From positions 3,410,001-3,474,000 of the forward strand of contig CAVWCQ010000008.1 of assembly GCA_963753545.1 (NCBI GenBank): DNA of 64,000 nucleotides. Reading direction: 5' to 3'. The first letter of the stretch is position 1; each line of letters opens with the position of its first letter. The translations under genes and the position numbers were made by a program. The notes beneath the pieces were generated by a model. That model saw only the letters and a program-made list of their open reading frames with translations. It was not told the origin of the DNA and ran no database searches. This document shows, piece by piece, positions 28,226 through 38,184 of this stretch. This stretch comes from CAVWCQ01 sp963753545 (lineage in GTDB: Bacteria > Chloroflexota > Anaerolineae > Aggregatilineales > Aggregatilineaceae).

Positions 28226-29113
28226 ATGAATCGCGCACTGTTATCTGATATTGAGCTGCGGACGTTCAAAGGACGTACCTATTATTACTCGGCAATGGCG
28301 ATCTTGCTGCTGCTGGCGGTGGTGGTACTGTTTCCTTTTGTCTATGCCTTTACCTGTGGGTTGAAGGACAGCACGGAAATTTTTAAGTCTGGGCTGCGGC
28401 TGATGCCTAAGGATCCGCAGTGGGAAAATTATTCGACGGCCTGGAAAAATTTTGAGATGCCGCACCTGTTCTTCAACTCATTTAAGATTGTTTCGATAGG
28501 GGTGCTGCTGCGGCTGCTCGTATCTTCCCTGGCTGCTTATGGCCTCTCACGCCTCAAGCCCATCGGCAAAAATATCATCATGACGGGCTTTTTCCTCACG
28601 TTGATGATCCCAGGGATTGCCTATCTGGTTCCCCTGTTTGTGACGCTTAAGGATGTGCCTTTCCTGCACGTGAATTTGCTGACATTAGGTTCCAAGTGGG
28701 GCTACTGGGGGTTGTGGCTGCCTTATGCAACCAGTGCATTCGCGATCTTTGTGCTTAAGAATTTCTTTGATCGCATTCCGACTGAAATTATTGACAGCGC
28801 CCGCATCGACGGTGCATCCCAACTGCAAGTTCTGTTCTATATCGTCCTCCCCCTATCGCGCTCGATCCTGCTCATTTTGGGCATCCTGACCTTCATGGAT
28901 CTGTGGAAGGATTATCTTCTGCCGCTACTGGTTGTCACCGAGCCGCAGCGCCAGCCGATCACAGTGCGGCTGTACTACCTGGCTAACAACTACTATGGGG
29001 TTAACCTGCAAATGGCCGCTGCCTTTATCGCGCTGATGCCGCCGCTGGCACTGGCGATTATCTTGCAGCGTTATATGAAGGCTGGCTTGACGCTGGGAAG
29101 TGTTAAGGGATAA
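28226..29113 (+). CDS. Sugar ABC importer 2, permease (MalG-like)
   Basis: The 295-residue second permease has six helices, the EAA-type loop DSARIDGASQLQVLFYIVLP and the C-terminus MKAGLTLGSVKG typical of MalG-like proteins. It starts 17 bases after the first permease, preceded by GGGGGAA. Confidence 0.88.
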   Translation: MNRALLSDIELRTFKGRTYYYSAMAILLLLAVVVLFPFVYAFTCGLKDSTEIFKSGLRLMPKDPQWENYSTAWKNFEMPHLFFNSFKIVSIGVLLRLLVSSLAAYGLSRLKPIGKNIIMTGFFLTLMIPGIAYLVPLFVTLKDVPFLHVNLLTLGSKWGYWGLWLPYATSAFAIFVLKNFFDRIPTEIIDSARIDGASQLQVLFYIVLPLSRSILLILGILTFMDLWKDYLLPLLVVTEPQRQPITVRLYYLANNYYGVNLQMAAAFIALMPPLALAIILQRYMKAGLTLGSVKG

Positions 29114-29151
29114 TCTCAGCAGCCGGTTGTTCAATCACCATCAATAAAACT

Positions 29152-29179
29152 GGGGCGGGTGTGAAGCCCGCCCCTTCTT
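29152..29179 (+). terminator. GC-rich hairpin after the importer 2 permeases
   Basis: GGGGCGGG (29152-29159) pairs with CCCGCCCC (29167-29174), followed by TTCTT. It may end or attenuate transcription before the GH31 gene. Confidence 0.6.
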
Positions 29180-29205
29180 ACTAAATACCATTTTGGAGTG
29201 CGCCA

Positions 29206-31657
29206 ATGAGTTCACATTATAAGCTGCTGTCTATCGCGCTGATCGTGCTGCTGGTGGCGGCGGCAGTCCCGTTTGCTCCTGATCAGACTGTTCACGCCAG
29301 CACCATCTATCGCACCACGTTTAGCGCGGCGGGACAATATCTTACCGTTGAGCTGCTGGACAATGATCTGGCACATTTTGAACTGAGCCAGGAAGCCCCT
29401 GGTGACAGCATCTCTTGCGGTCTCACCAATGGTGTTGAAGACGGACTATCCAGGTCCATCACAGATCAGTTTTCCGGCTCCCAACATCATCGAAACGTCT
29501 GATATGCGGCTAGATATCGACCTGGAAACGCTGTGTTTCACGATCACGGATCTGACACACGAGCCTGATCTGCTGCTAACGACGGTTTGCCCGATGGCGG
29601 ATGGTACAGAGATACAGGGACTCACGTTTACTCAGGAAGGTACAACCGATCTGTACGGATTGGGCGAGCAGTTCCAGAAACGCGGTGGAATTGATCTCTT
29701 AGGCCAGAACCGCTCAATGCTGAATTTGTATGGTAATGAGATGAATCGCTTTAACGGCGGACTGGTCGAAAACGCGCAGTTCCCCGTTCTGTATGCGCTC
29801 GGTGAGGGCACAGAAAACTACGCGCTTTTCCTGGATTCCATCTACCAGCAGTTCTGGAGCCTGAGAAAAGACCCCTTTACCGTCAAGGTATCGCATGCCC
29901 CAGTACGCTGGTACATGATGACCGGGCCGGATCTGCCCGATCTGCGCCATGACTATATGGAACTGGTCGGCTTCCCTCCTGTTCCCCCGGAGCAGATGTT
30001 TGGCCTATGGATATCCGAATTCGGTTATGAGAGCTGGGACGAGTTGAACAGCGTCCTGGCCTCGCTGCGCACGGCGAATTTCCCGGTTGATGGCTTTGTC
30101 CTCGACTTGCAATGGTTTGGAGGCGTCAGTCCCAAGAGCGAAAGCCAGATGGGATCGCTGGCCTGGGATGAAGAGAATTTCCCCGATCCAGCGGCATTTA
30201 TTGCTAATCTGCGGGCAGAGTACGGCCTGGGGATTATGACTATTGAGGAGCCTTACGTCAGCAAGAGCGCAGCAGGATATGCGGATGATGTGGCGCAGGG
30301 CGTCCTGGTCCGCCAGTGTGCCGAAACAACGTGCGCTCCTGTTCAGATGAACGAATGGTGGGGCGTTGGCGGCATGGTCGATTGGACCAATCCGGACGCC
30401 GCCGCGTGGTGGTTTGATAACCGCCGCCAACACCTGATCGATGAGGGGGTGATCGCCCACTGGACCGATCTGGGCGAGCCGGAGAACTACGACGATGTGG
30501 GGTGGTACTACGGCTTTCCAGAGTTAGAGCTTCACACTCAAGCTGATATTCATAATATCTATAACCTGCTGTGGTCAAAAAGCATCTGGGATGGCTACCA
30601 GCGGCACGGTATCGAGCGCCGCCCGTTCATTCTGTCACGCTCCGGGACGGTGGGGAGCCAGCGCTACGGGGTTGCGATGTGGTCCGGCGATATCGGCTCC
30701 AACCTGACCAGCTTGACCGCGCAGATGAACGTACAGATGCAGATGTCGCTCAGCGGTATCGATTATTTTGGCTCCGATGTGGGCGGCTTCCACCGCGAGG
30801 CGGCACTTCCCGGCATCACGCTGGACGAGTTATACACCATCTGGCTCGCAAACTCAGCGCTGCTCGATGTGCCCCTGCGCCCGCACGTGTTCAACCTGCA
30901 AGACAACTATGAAACCGCGCCCTCGTTGATTGGTGACGTAGACAGCAACCGTGCCAATGTCCGGCTGCGCTACGAACTCAGCCCCTACCTCTACTCGCTG
31001 GCTCACCGCGCCTATCGATATGGCGATCCTGTCTTCGCCCCGCTGGTGTACACCTTCCAGGACGATCCCAACACGCGGGAACTGGGTAACCAGAAGATGA
31101 TCGGCCCCGATTTGATGATGGCGGCGGTGACAGATAACACAAATGAAACCGTTCCTGTTTATTTACCTGCGGGGGGATGGTTTAATTATTACACACATGA
31201 GCTATACGACAGCGTCGGGGAATGGATTGACGTTCCCACAACCGTCGATGGACTCTTCCGCGTCCCTCTCTTTGTGCGAGAAGGGGCGGTGATCCCGCTT
31301 CGCACGGTCGATGATCAAACGTTAAATATGCTCGGTCAGCGGGCCGATGGTAGCACCAATAACACTTTGATCGTCAACGTCTACGGTTCTCAAGCAGGTA
31401 GTTTTACACTGATCGAGGATGATGGGGAGACAATGGCCTACCAGACAGGAGCCGTGCGCGAGACTCCTATCACATTTGACGGTGAGGCTGTAGATATTGG
31501 CCCAACGACGGGTACATACGCGGGCGCACCTGATCAGCGAGACGTCGAAGTACGGCTCATCACAGTTAATGGTTCTTTGATCAGCGAGACATCAGATTGG
31601 GTTGATATCGGCGCAGTACTGCATTTTGAGTTCACGCTAGCACCGGAGGAATCATGA
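29206..31657 (+). CDS. Secreted GH31 glycosidase (alpha-glucosidase/alpha-xylosidase type) (frameshifted)
   Basis: The corrected protein has 816 residues. A signal peptide covers about residues 1-32, and an N-terminal beta-sandwich follows. The (beta/alpha)8 barrel has LDLQWFGG, the nucleophile Asp in WTDLGEPENYD and the acid/base Asp in MWSGDIGS. C-terminal beta domains follow (PVYLPAGGWFNYYT, IPLRT). These motifs define GH31, which releases alpha-linked glucose or xylose, or less often sulfoquinovose or other units. One extra base around 29413-29416 breaks the frame just before SPMVLKTDYPGPS. The stop overlaps the start of the DUF362 gene. Being exported, it probably trims polysaccharide or oligosaccharide outside the cell for importer 2. 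Confidence 0.85.
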
Positions 31658-32769
31658 CTAAACACATATCGCTCACGCGCCGCTCATTTCTCAAGGGAAC
31701 GAGCGCTGTAGCCGGGAGTTTTCTGGTCGGATCAAACCCGGTTTCCTTTTTCGAATCACAGGCTGCGTTCCCGAAACGAACTGGCAAACCGTATCGGGTA
31801 GCGCTGGCTCAGGCCGACTTTTACGAACGCGACGTTGTACGAGAGCGCGTCTTCACCATGATCGAGCAGCTTGGCGGCCTGAGTGATGTGGTAAAGCCCG
31901 GCAATCGCGTCGCAATCAAGGTCAATCTGACGGGTGGCACAGGCTTTGAGCAGATGCTTGAACAACCCGCGACAGAATCAATGGTCACGCATCCAGAGGT
32001 GACACGCGCCCTGGTCGAAGCCGTCCTTGAAGCGGGAGCATCCGAAGTATACCTTGTGGAAGCGATTACCGACCTCAACTGCTGGACGGAGTGGGGCAGC
32101 GCCGACATCGCCGCAGATTTTGAAGATCAGGTGAAATTGATCGATCTGAACAACCCGCGCCTGCGCGATCCGTTTGCTGACATGCCTGTTGGGGAAAACT
32201 GGCTGGTCTACGACAAGTTTACGATGCACTCCATCCTCCAGGAAGTCGATGTGTTCATGTCGGTTGCTAAGATGAAATGTCACGCGACCGCCGGAGTAAC
32301 GCTCTCCATGAAAAACCTCATGGGCACGGTCCCAATTTCGCTGTATATGATGAATGCGCAAGATGGACACCGTTCGGCGCTGCACGGCCCTGGTACGCAG
32401 GCGATGGTCCGGATTCCGAGCGTGGTTATGGACCTCGTGCGCGCCCGGCCCATCCATTTCTCGCTGATCGATGGCATCAAAACCGCCGAAGGCAGCGAAG
32501 GTCCCTGGACAGGCGATTTTAACCAGAAGATCGCCAATACACTCGTCGCAGGGAAAAATATGGTGGCGACAGATGCGGTAGCGACTGCCGTCATGGGCTT
32601 TGATCCGAACGCCGCTTCTTTCTCGCAGCAGCCCTTCCTCACCTGCCTGAATCATCTGCAATTAGCGGCAGCGCTCGGCCTGGGATCAAATAATCTGGAC
32701 GATATCGAGATTGTTGGGGCAGCATTGGAAGATGTACAAACCAGTTTCCGGCCTTACCATGCCGTCTGA
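31654..32769 (+). CDS. Tat-exported DUF362 protein
   Basis: The 371-residue protein begins with a twin-arginine signal (TRRSFLKGTSAVAG), so it is exported folded. The rest matches DUF362: RVAIKVNLTGG, THPEVTRALVEAVLEAG, DVFMSVAKMKCHATAGVTLS with MKNLMGTVP, and DATAVMGFDP-like NMVATDAVATAVMGFDPN. DUF362 proteins have no settled function, and no ferredoxin-type Cys clusters are present here. The start ATG overlaps the GH31 stop (ATGA), so translation is coupled. The context suggests a role in extracellular glycan use, perhaps as a cofactor- or metal-dependent enzyme, but that is inference. Confidence 0.8.
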   Translation: MTKHISLTRRSFLKGTSAVAGSFLVGSNPVSFFESQAAFPKRTGKPYRVALAQADFYERDVVRERVFTMIEQLGGLSDVVKPGNRVAIKVNLTGGTGFEQMLEQPATESMVTHPEVTRALVEAVLEAGASEVYLVEAITDLNCWTEWGSADIAADFEDQVKLIDLNNPRLRDPFADMPVGENWLVYDKFTMHSILQEVDVFMSVAKMKCHATAGVTLSMKNLMGTVPISLYMMNAQDGHRSALHGPGTQAMVRIPSVVMDLVRARPIHFSLIDGIKTAEGSEGPWTGDFNQKIANTLVAGKNMVATDAVATAVMGFDPNAASFSQQPFLTCLNHLQLAAALGLGSNNLDDIEIVGAALEDVQTSFRPYHAV

Positions 32770-32780
32770 CCGAGGATAAA

Positions 32781-34022
32781 ATGGTTAAACGAACAGCCTG
32801 TATAATCGTGCTTATGATCGTTGTTGGATGCAGTGCCCTGCCGCTCAAAAACGCTGCTGCCGAGCCGCTGGATAGACAGGAAACGATGGCCCCACTGCTG
32901 CTGGCCCACTACATGCCCTGGTATCAGACCCCTGAGGTAAGCGGATATTGGGGCCAGCACTGGACCATGAATCACTTTGATCCGTCACAGAAAGATGAAA
33001 ACGGACACTGGCAGATCGCGTCCCACTTCACCCCCTTGACCGGACCCTACGACTTTAGCGACGAAGCGCTGCTCGAATATCAGGTACTGCTGATGAAACT
33101 CAGCGGGATCGACGGTGTGATCGTGGACTGGTATGGCATGGAAAGTTTCCGCGATTATGGGACGCTGAACGAGAGCACGAACAAGCTGTTCGAGATGATC
33201 AAAAAGGCTGGACTGACGTTCGTCATCTGTTATGAAGACCAGTCGATCCTGCATATGGTCAATGATGGCCATCTGACGGCAGATGAAGCCCACCCGCACG
33301 GCCAGGACGTGATCCGTTATATGCAGGAACAATGGTTCACCGATGATGCGTACCTGAAATTCAACGGTCAGCCTGTCCTGTTCACCTTTGGCCCGCAATA
33401 TTTCAAGAGTTCGACGGACTGGGAAACCTTGTTTTCGGTGGTGGATCCATCCCCGCTGTTAGTCACACTTGACAAACACATGGTATCCGGTCAGTTGTCG
33501 AGCTACCCCTGGCCGCCGATGTTTGGTATCGACATCAACCAGAAGGCATTAGAAGCCTATCTCGGCGAATTTTACCGCAAAGCGGGGCGCTGGGATTACA
33601 AGGTCGCCGGGGCGTGGCCCGGTTTCTACGATATCTATGAAGAAGCGGGCGTCCGGGACAGCTATGGTTATCTGGACGCGCAAGGGGGCGAAACGTTCCG
33701 CTACACGCTGCAAACGGCCCTCGATCAGCAGCCCGATGTGGTCCAGATCGTCACCTGGAATGATTACGGAGAAGGCACGATCATTGAGCCAACCGAGGAG
33801 TTCGGTTACCAATACCTGGAAATTCTTCAGGATGCCCGGCGGACTATGAACACTGAGTTTTCCTTCACGGCAGATGACTTGCAGATTCCGCTGCAAATCT
33901 TCAATCTGCGCAAGGCGCATGCTGATGATGCCGCAATCAATGGGCAGTTGGATGAAGCGGTTGGCGCGATCCTGGCGAACGATCTGGAAACGGCACGAAC
34001 GATCATCGCCAGTATTTCATAA
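32781..34022 (+). CDS. GH99/GH71-like glycosidase, lipoprotein
   Basis: The 413-residue protein begins with a lipoprotein signal (lipobox VVGC, Cys at about residue 17), so it should be tethered to the membrane outside the cell. The fold resembles the GH99/GH71-like (WbsX-like) group: LLAHYMPWYQTPE, GIDGVIVDWYGME, KAGLTFVICYEDQ, QPVLFTFGPQY and TWNDYGEGTIIEPTEEFGY. Known relatives are endo-alpha-mannosidases and alpha-1,3-glucanases. The substrate here is unknown. It is the last gene of the importer 2 operon, eleven bases after DUF362. Confidence 0.75.
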   Translation: MVKRTACIIVLMIVVGCSALPLKNAAAEPLDRQETMAPLLLAHYMPWYQTPEVSGYWGQHWTMNHFDPSQKDENGHWQIASHFTPLTGPYDFSDEALLEYQVLLMKLSGIDGVIVDWYGMESFRDYGTLNESTNKLFEMIKKAGLTFVICYEDQSILHMVNDGHLTADEAHPHGQDVIRYMQEQWFTDDAYLKFNGQPVLFTFGPQYFKSSTDWETLFSVVDPSPLLVTLDKHMVSGQLSSYPWPPMFGIDINQKALEAYLGEFYRKAGRWDYKVAGAWPGFYDIYEEAGVRDSYGYLDAQGGETFRYTLQTALDQQPDVVQIVTWNDYGEGTIIEPTEEFGYQYLEILQDARRTMNTEFSFTADDLQIPLQIFNLRKAHADDAAINGQLDEAVGAILANDLETARTIIASIS

Positions 34023-34038
34023 ATGGGCGGCGACCTGC

Positions 34039-34061
34039 GGGGCGGGATTGCTAACCGCCCC
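34039..34061. terminator. Hairpin between convergent genes
   Basis: GGGGCGG (34039-34045) pairs with CCGCCCC (34055-34061). No T-tract is visible, so function as a terminator is only suggested by its position between two gene ends. Confidence 0.4.
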
Positions 34062-34070
34062 CCACATCCC

Positions 34071-36077
34071 CTACGATTTTTCCTCTGTCATCTGAAGCCA
34101 GCGCAGCAGGACAGGATAGACATTGTGGGATCCAACAATTGGGGGAACGCTGAGAAATTCTTTTGGATGCAGGATAAATGGCGCGTTTTGATTGCCACCA
34201 AGCCCGCCATGTGATCCGGCAAACTCCTCGAACGGCGCGACCTGCCCATTGGAACGGTCGTACATGCTGTTCACGATGATATCGCCCACATTGGAGAAGG
34301 AAGACAGCCGCTGCAGATGTTCGGCGTCATGCGGGCCAAACCCTTCCAGTGGATCTCGGCCTTCAACACGGTTATTTTTCAGGCAGCGGCGGCCCCCCCG
34401 ACCGATCACTACAGGCCCATCGGATTTAGAATTCACGACCACAAAGGCAATCCCTTCGTGGGCCACCAGTCCCTTTACAAGATTAGGGTACTGATCATTT
34501 ATCTGCTCAAGTGCCAGCCGTCCCGGTTTTTTCGCGAAATAGATCAGGCCCAAATTGCCCGATACACAGACCACAATATCCGGGTTTTCCGCGTCTTCCT
34601 TTTTTTCAATCTTGTTACGGCGCGTGTCATAGTTGGTCCTGTTTAACACCCGGCCAATCAAGCGCACAAAGAGGGTGCTGGCTTTACCCAGTTCCGCAAT
34701 CAATGCGCCAATTTTGCCGGGGCCTTCTGTTCCGCTGACAGTCGGAGCGAATTTCTGATCCTGTGGCACGAGGGATTGGACGAGTTCTTCCAGCGTGACA
34801 CCGTAACGCTGGCGGAACGGCGCGCCTGTGGTCTGCCCGTGATCGGACAGCACAATGAACTGGTAAGGGCGCGGGGCCTTTCGTGCCGCTTTTTCGAGTT
34901 GGTGGAAGCGGTTATCAATGTGGCGGAGCACGCGCATCGCGTCAGTTGTTTCAGGCCCGGAATGATGTGCCACTTCATCATATCCGACAAACGTTGTGTA
35001 GCCTGACGACATGCCTTTGAACATATCTTCGATCAGGAAGTAGACGCTGAGATCGCGGATGGCGACGCAGATAACGGCCCGAACCAGAGGATAGGCTTTG
35101 CCGCGGCTGACGCGGGGACGAATATCCTTTCGGCGCTGCTGCCATGCTTCCTTCAGTTCGACCAGCATTTCCCACAGCGTAAATAGCATGATGCGCTCAT
35201 AGCCGTAGGGAGAAGAGAAGAAGGAATAAAAATCCTTGGGATCAAGAATGATCTTTTCCTGATCATCCTGCAGGTGGCTCATCGTCAGAACGATTTGCTC
35301 CGCATCGCCCGTGACAAGATTGTTGACACTAATACCGTGTCGATTTAGCGCGCCATTGCCATCTGATATGCGGCGGTTAATCTCGTAGGCATCTGCTGGA
35401 TGGTTAGAAACCATCAACCGCTGCTGGTCTTTTTCGTACCAGCGGAATGCCGGGATATTTTCATTGCTGCCGTGCAATATACCGGCTTGCATGGAAGATG
35501 TCTGAGACGGTAGGCCGGTATCCCATTTCATCAATTGGTGCGTTCCTTCCTTCAGCCAGCGGGCCACAGTGGGCATATGCCCTTCCTCGATAGCGCGCCG
35601 TAAGGTTGGTTCGGCTAAACCGTCAATTTCCAAAAGAAAAACGCCTGGCTGTTTCTCCTTTGGTGTGTGGCGATACTGCCATTTGAGCCGCGTGATGATT
35701 TGGTTGAAGTAATCGTCATTGTTTCCTAAGGAGAATAACCCGACGACAGCGATATTCAGCATCGTCAGGAGAATGGAGACGAGGGCAACCTGGGCAATTC
35801 CGTCCAGGTCAAATCCATCGGTGAGTGCAGAAGCGAGCCAGAGGATAATGCCATTAACGACCAGCGAGAACAGGCCCAGGCTGAATACATAAATAGGAAG
35901 AGTTAAGCGAATCAGCAGGGGACGTAGCAAGGCGTTGATCATGGATAAAATGAGGGTTCCGATCAAGGCTGTCGTAAAACTGCTTAGTTTTACCCCCGGA
36001 ACAACCCTTGCCAACACCATCAGCCCTAAAGCCGTTACAAGCCACGATACAATGAAACGCAACCCGCGAAGCAGCAT
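34071..36077 (-). CDS. Fusion of holin-like membrane domain and alkaline-phosphatase-type phosphodiesterase
   Basis: Residues 1 to about 125 form four membrane helices resembling the phage-holin-4/YvlD family (VVPGVKL, SMINALLRPLLIRLTLPI, NGIILWLAS). The remainder is an alkaline-phosphatase-superfamily phosphodiesterase: FLLEIDGLAEPTLRRAIEEG holds the first metal-binding Asp, GLPSQTSSMQAGIL the nucleophile (Thr or Ser), GYDEVAHHSGP the Asp/His pair and LSDHGQTTG a further metal-site Asp-His. Relatives cleave phosphodiesters, nucleotides or lipid head groups. With 668 residues the fusion is complete. The side of the membrane on which the enzyme works is not clear. The EEP-family gene ends six bases upstream. 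Confidence 0.82.
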   Translation of the reverse strand: MLLRGLRFIVSWLVTALGLMVLARVVPGVKLSSFTTALIGTLILSMINALLRPLLIRLTLPIYVFSLGLFSLVVNGIILWLASALTDGFDLDGIAQVALVSILLTMLNIAVVGLFSLGNNDDYFNQIITRLKWQYRHTPKEKQPGVFLLEIDGLAEPTLRRAIEEGHMPTVARWLKEGTHQLMKWDTGLPSQTSSMQAGILHGSNENIPAFRWYEKDQQRLMVSNHPADAYEINRRISDGNGALNRHGISVNNLVTGDAEQIVLTMSHLQDDQEKIILDPKDFYSFFSSPYGYERIMLFTLWEMLVELKEAWQQRRKDIRPRVSRGKAYPLVRAVICVAIRDLSVYFLIEDMFKGMSSGYTTFVGYDEVAHHSGPETTDAMRVLRHIDNRFHQLEKAARKAPRPYQFIVLSDHGQTTGAPFRQRYGVTLEELVQSLVPQDQKFAPTVSGTEGPGKIGALIAELGKASTLFVRLIGRVLNRTNYDTRRNKIEKKEDAENPDIVVCVSGNLGLIYFAKKPGRLALEQINDQYPNLVKGLVAHEGIAFVVVNSKSDGPVVIGRGGRRCLKNNRVEGRDPLEGFGPHDAEHLQRLSSFSNVGDIIVNSMYDRSNGQVAPFEEFAGSHGGLGGNQNAPFILHPKEFLSVPPIVGSHNVYPVLLRWLQMTEEKS

Positions 36078-36082
36078 GTCAG

Positions 36083-36774
36083 TTACTCCCTACCCAGTGC
36101 CACCTTAGAAATAACAGGAAGATGATCGGACCCGCAGCCATGCCCCACCACGCTCGATAATGGGCTAAACTGTTTCGTCACCCAGATGTAGTCGATACGC
36201 ACCAGACGGGGCAGCGGAATTGGAAGAAACTGGAAGCGTGTTGGAAAAGTTAGCCCCAGCCCCTTTCCCGCCGCTCGAAAGGTGTCAGTCATGCCTGCTT
36301 GAGCAATCAGGTGATAGACTTCACTTCGATCCACGAGGTTAAAATCGCCCAGGAACATGGTTGGGATTCGGCCTGAACCAGATCGAGCAGGCGCTCAATT
36401 TCCGGCAAGGAGTACCGGCTTCTTACTTCGAGACGGCGGTAATTGGGCGCAGGAGCATGTACCACGTAAATCATGATCGGCTGCTCGCCAACATGCAGAA
36501 CTGCCTCGATATGCGGGCGTGCTATAACCGATGAGAACAATCTGTGTTTTTCAATTGGATAGCGGCTAAGCAGTCCCTTGCCATCAAACCGTTTCCCAAC
36601 TAAGACCCGGAATGGGTATTCCGACAATGTCTCCAAAGCAGCGGAATTACGCGGGCTTAGTTCCTGTAGCCCAACAATATCTGCGCCGGAATTTCTCACT
36701 ACCTGAACCAGATCGTCAGACGCGATAAAGTCGTTCCCCGTATTAAACGTCATCACACTCAGTTCGATGTTCAT
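36083..36774 (-). CDS. Endonuclease/exonuclease/phosphatase (EEP) family protein (frameshifted)
   Basis: The corrected protein has 230 residues and the DNase I-like fold. Motifs in order are VMTFNTGN, DIVGLQELSP with the metal-binding Glu, YVVHAP, LGDFN with catalytic Asp and Asn, IDYIWV and the C-terminal GSDHLPV with catalytic Asp-His. It is a metal-dependent phosphoesterase; the family includes nucleases, sphingomyelinases and inositol phosphatases, so the substrate is open. One base is missing near 36367 in an A-run of the coding strand; repair gives QAEIPTMFLGDFN. It lies just upstream of the phosphodiesterase fusion and may share its pathway. Confidence 0.82.
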
Positions 36775-36861
36775 GATGCGCGATAAGAACTAGATCGCCA
36801 GATATTGGAGAATATAGCAAAGCCTATGCTGAACGGTGAGCGCGAAATACCTTCCAACTGC

Positions 36862-36890
36862 TTGACACAGAATTTTTGTCGTGCTATGCT
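36862..36890 (+). promoter_or_regulatory. Strong sigma-70 promoter before the second LacI gene
   Basis: TTGACA (36862-36867) and TATGCT (36885-36890) are spaced by exactly 17 bases. A LacI-type operator starts two bases further on. Confidence 0.7.
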
Positions 36891-36891
36891 G

Positions 36892-36908
36892 ATTACAAGC
36901 GTTTGCAA
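36892..36908. promoter_or_regulatory. LacI-type operator, copy 1
   Basis: ATTACAAGCGTTTGCAA has the CAA-n-CG-n-TTG core of LacI/CcpA-type operators and is repeated without change at 37021. It overlaps the likely transcription start. Confidence 0.7.
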
Positions 36909-37020
36909 AAATCCAACAGCATGCCAGACCAATTAGATCAACTGATCTAGTCATATTCCTTTTTTCTGTACGCGGGCATGGTAGCCTTTTTTCAAAACAC
37001 CGACCTTTTTTGGATCTAAA

Positions 37021-37037
37021 ATTACAAGCGTTTGCAA
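37021..37037. promoter_or_regulatory. LacI-type operator, copy 2
   Basis: This is the same 17 bases as copy 1, 129 bases downstream and 29 bases before the LacI start codon. Two identical sites at this distance would suit DNA looping by a LacI tetramer or cooperative dimers. Confidence 0.7.
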
Positions 37038-37065
37038 TACTTATAGGCTCACGGGCATTCATTCG

Positions 37066-38085
37066 ATGAAACCGCCAAACCTGAACTCTAACATTACCAT
37101 CCATGATGTCGCCCGTGAGGCTGGTGTTTCCTATTCGACGGTATCCCGCGTTCTAAGTGGCTTTGAATTTGTCAAAGACTCGACCAAGCAGCGTGTCTTA
37201 GAGGCAGTTGACCGGCTGGGCTATGTTGTTAATCCACAAGCCCGCAGCCTTGCCGGGGGTAAGTCGAGAGTTATTGGCCTGCTCGTTCCTTCCCTTGATA
37301 ACGGTTATATCAACGAAATTACTCGCGGGATCGACGATGAACTCAACCGGCTCAATTATGATATGCTCCTCTATACCACTCACCGGGATAACGGAAAAGA
37401 AGCTTCGTACACGGTGAAGCTCACAAAAGGGCTGGCTGACGGGCTGCTGCTGATTGTTCCTCTGCTAGATACGACCTATACCGATGCACTTAAGACACAA
37501 TCCTTTCCCTACGTTTTAGTGGATCAGGTTGTTCCAGACAGTTCTATTGTCGACTGCACGAACTGGCAAGGCGCATATGAAGCGACCCAATATCTCATCC
37601 AACTGGGTCATAAACGTATCGGACTCATCACGGGGATCATGGAACTGACCAGTGCCCGAGATCGTCTTGACGGATATCGGGCGGCGCTCCTGGATAATGG
37701 CATATCTTACGATCAAGATCTTGTACAGCCAGGAAGCTACTCGAAAGAGAGTGGCTACTACAGCACGTGCGCACTGCTCAATTCATCAAACCCTTCTACA
37801 GCCGTTTTCGCGTCCAATGACCTGTCTGCTTTTGGAGCAATGGAAGCCGCTCGCAGCCGAGGTCTAAGCATTCCTGAAGATATATCTATCATTGGCTTTG
37901 ACGATATCCCCCAGTGCTTGTTGACCTATCCGCAGCTCACAACTATTCACCAACCGTTAGAGCAGATGGGCCATATCGCAGCACGGATGCTGGTTGAACA
38001 AATCGAAAATCCTGAACTTCCTCCACGCCACATTACTCTGGCGACTAAACTTGTCATTCGGGACTCATGCCGAGCACGCCTATGA
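37066..38085 (+). CDS. LacI-family transcriptional regulator of the xylo-oligosaccharide locus
   Basis: The 339-residue regulator has one N-terminal helix-turn-helix (TIHDVAREAGVSYSTVSRVL) and the hinge helix NPQARSLAGGKS. The ligand-binding core follows with GLLVPSLDNGYINEI, GHKRIGLITG, AVFASNDLSAFG and IIGFDDIP. It lies directly downstream of a promoter with two identical operators and directly upstream of importer 3, so it probably controls itself and that operon. The inducer is likely a xylo- or gluco-oligosaccharide, judged from the GH3 and GH8 genes of the operon. Confidence 0.9.
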   Translation: MKPPNLNSNITIHDVAREAGVSYSTVSRVLSGFEFVKDSTKQRVLEAVDRLGYVVNPQARSLAGGKSRVIGLLVPSLDNGYINEITRGIDDELNRLNYDMLLYTTHRDNGKEASYTVKLTKGLADGLLLIVPLLDTTYTDALKTQSFPYVLVDQVVPDSSIVDCTNWQGAYEATQYLIQLGHKRIGLITGIMELTSARDRLDGYRAALLDNGISYDQDLVQPGSYSKESGYYSTCALLNSSNPSTAVFASNDLSAFGAMEAARSRGLSIPEDISIIGFDDIPQCLLTYPQLTTIHQPLEQMGHIAARMLVEQIENPELPPRHITLATKLVIRDSCRARL

Positions 38086-38184
38086 GGAAATCTGCAAAAG
38101 GAGGTGCCTGAAAACGATCATAAGTTCTTTTCCTTCAATAACGTTGTTTTCTTTCGTAAAGCTAAACCTGAGGAGTTCAAAAAA

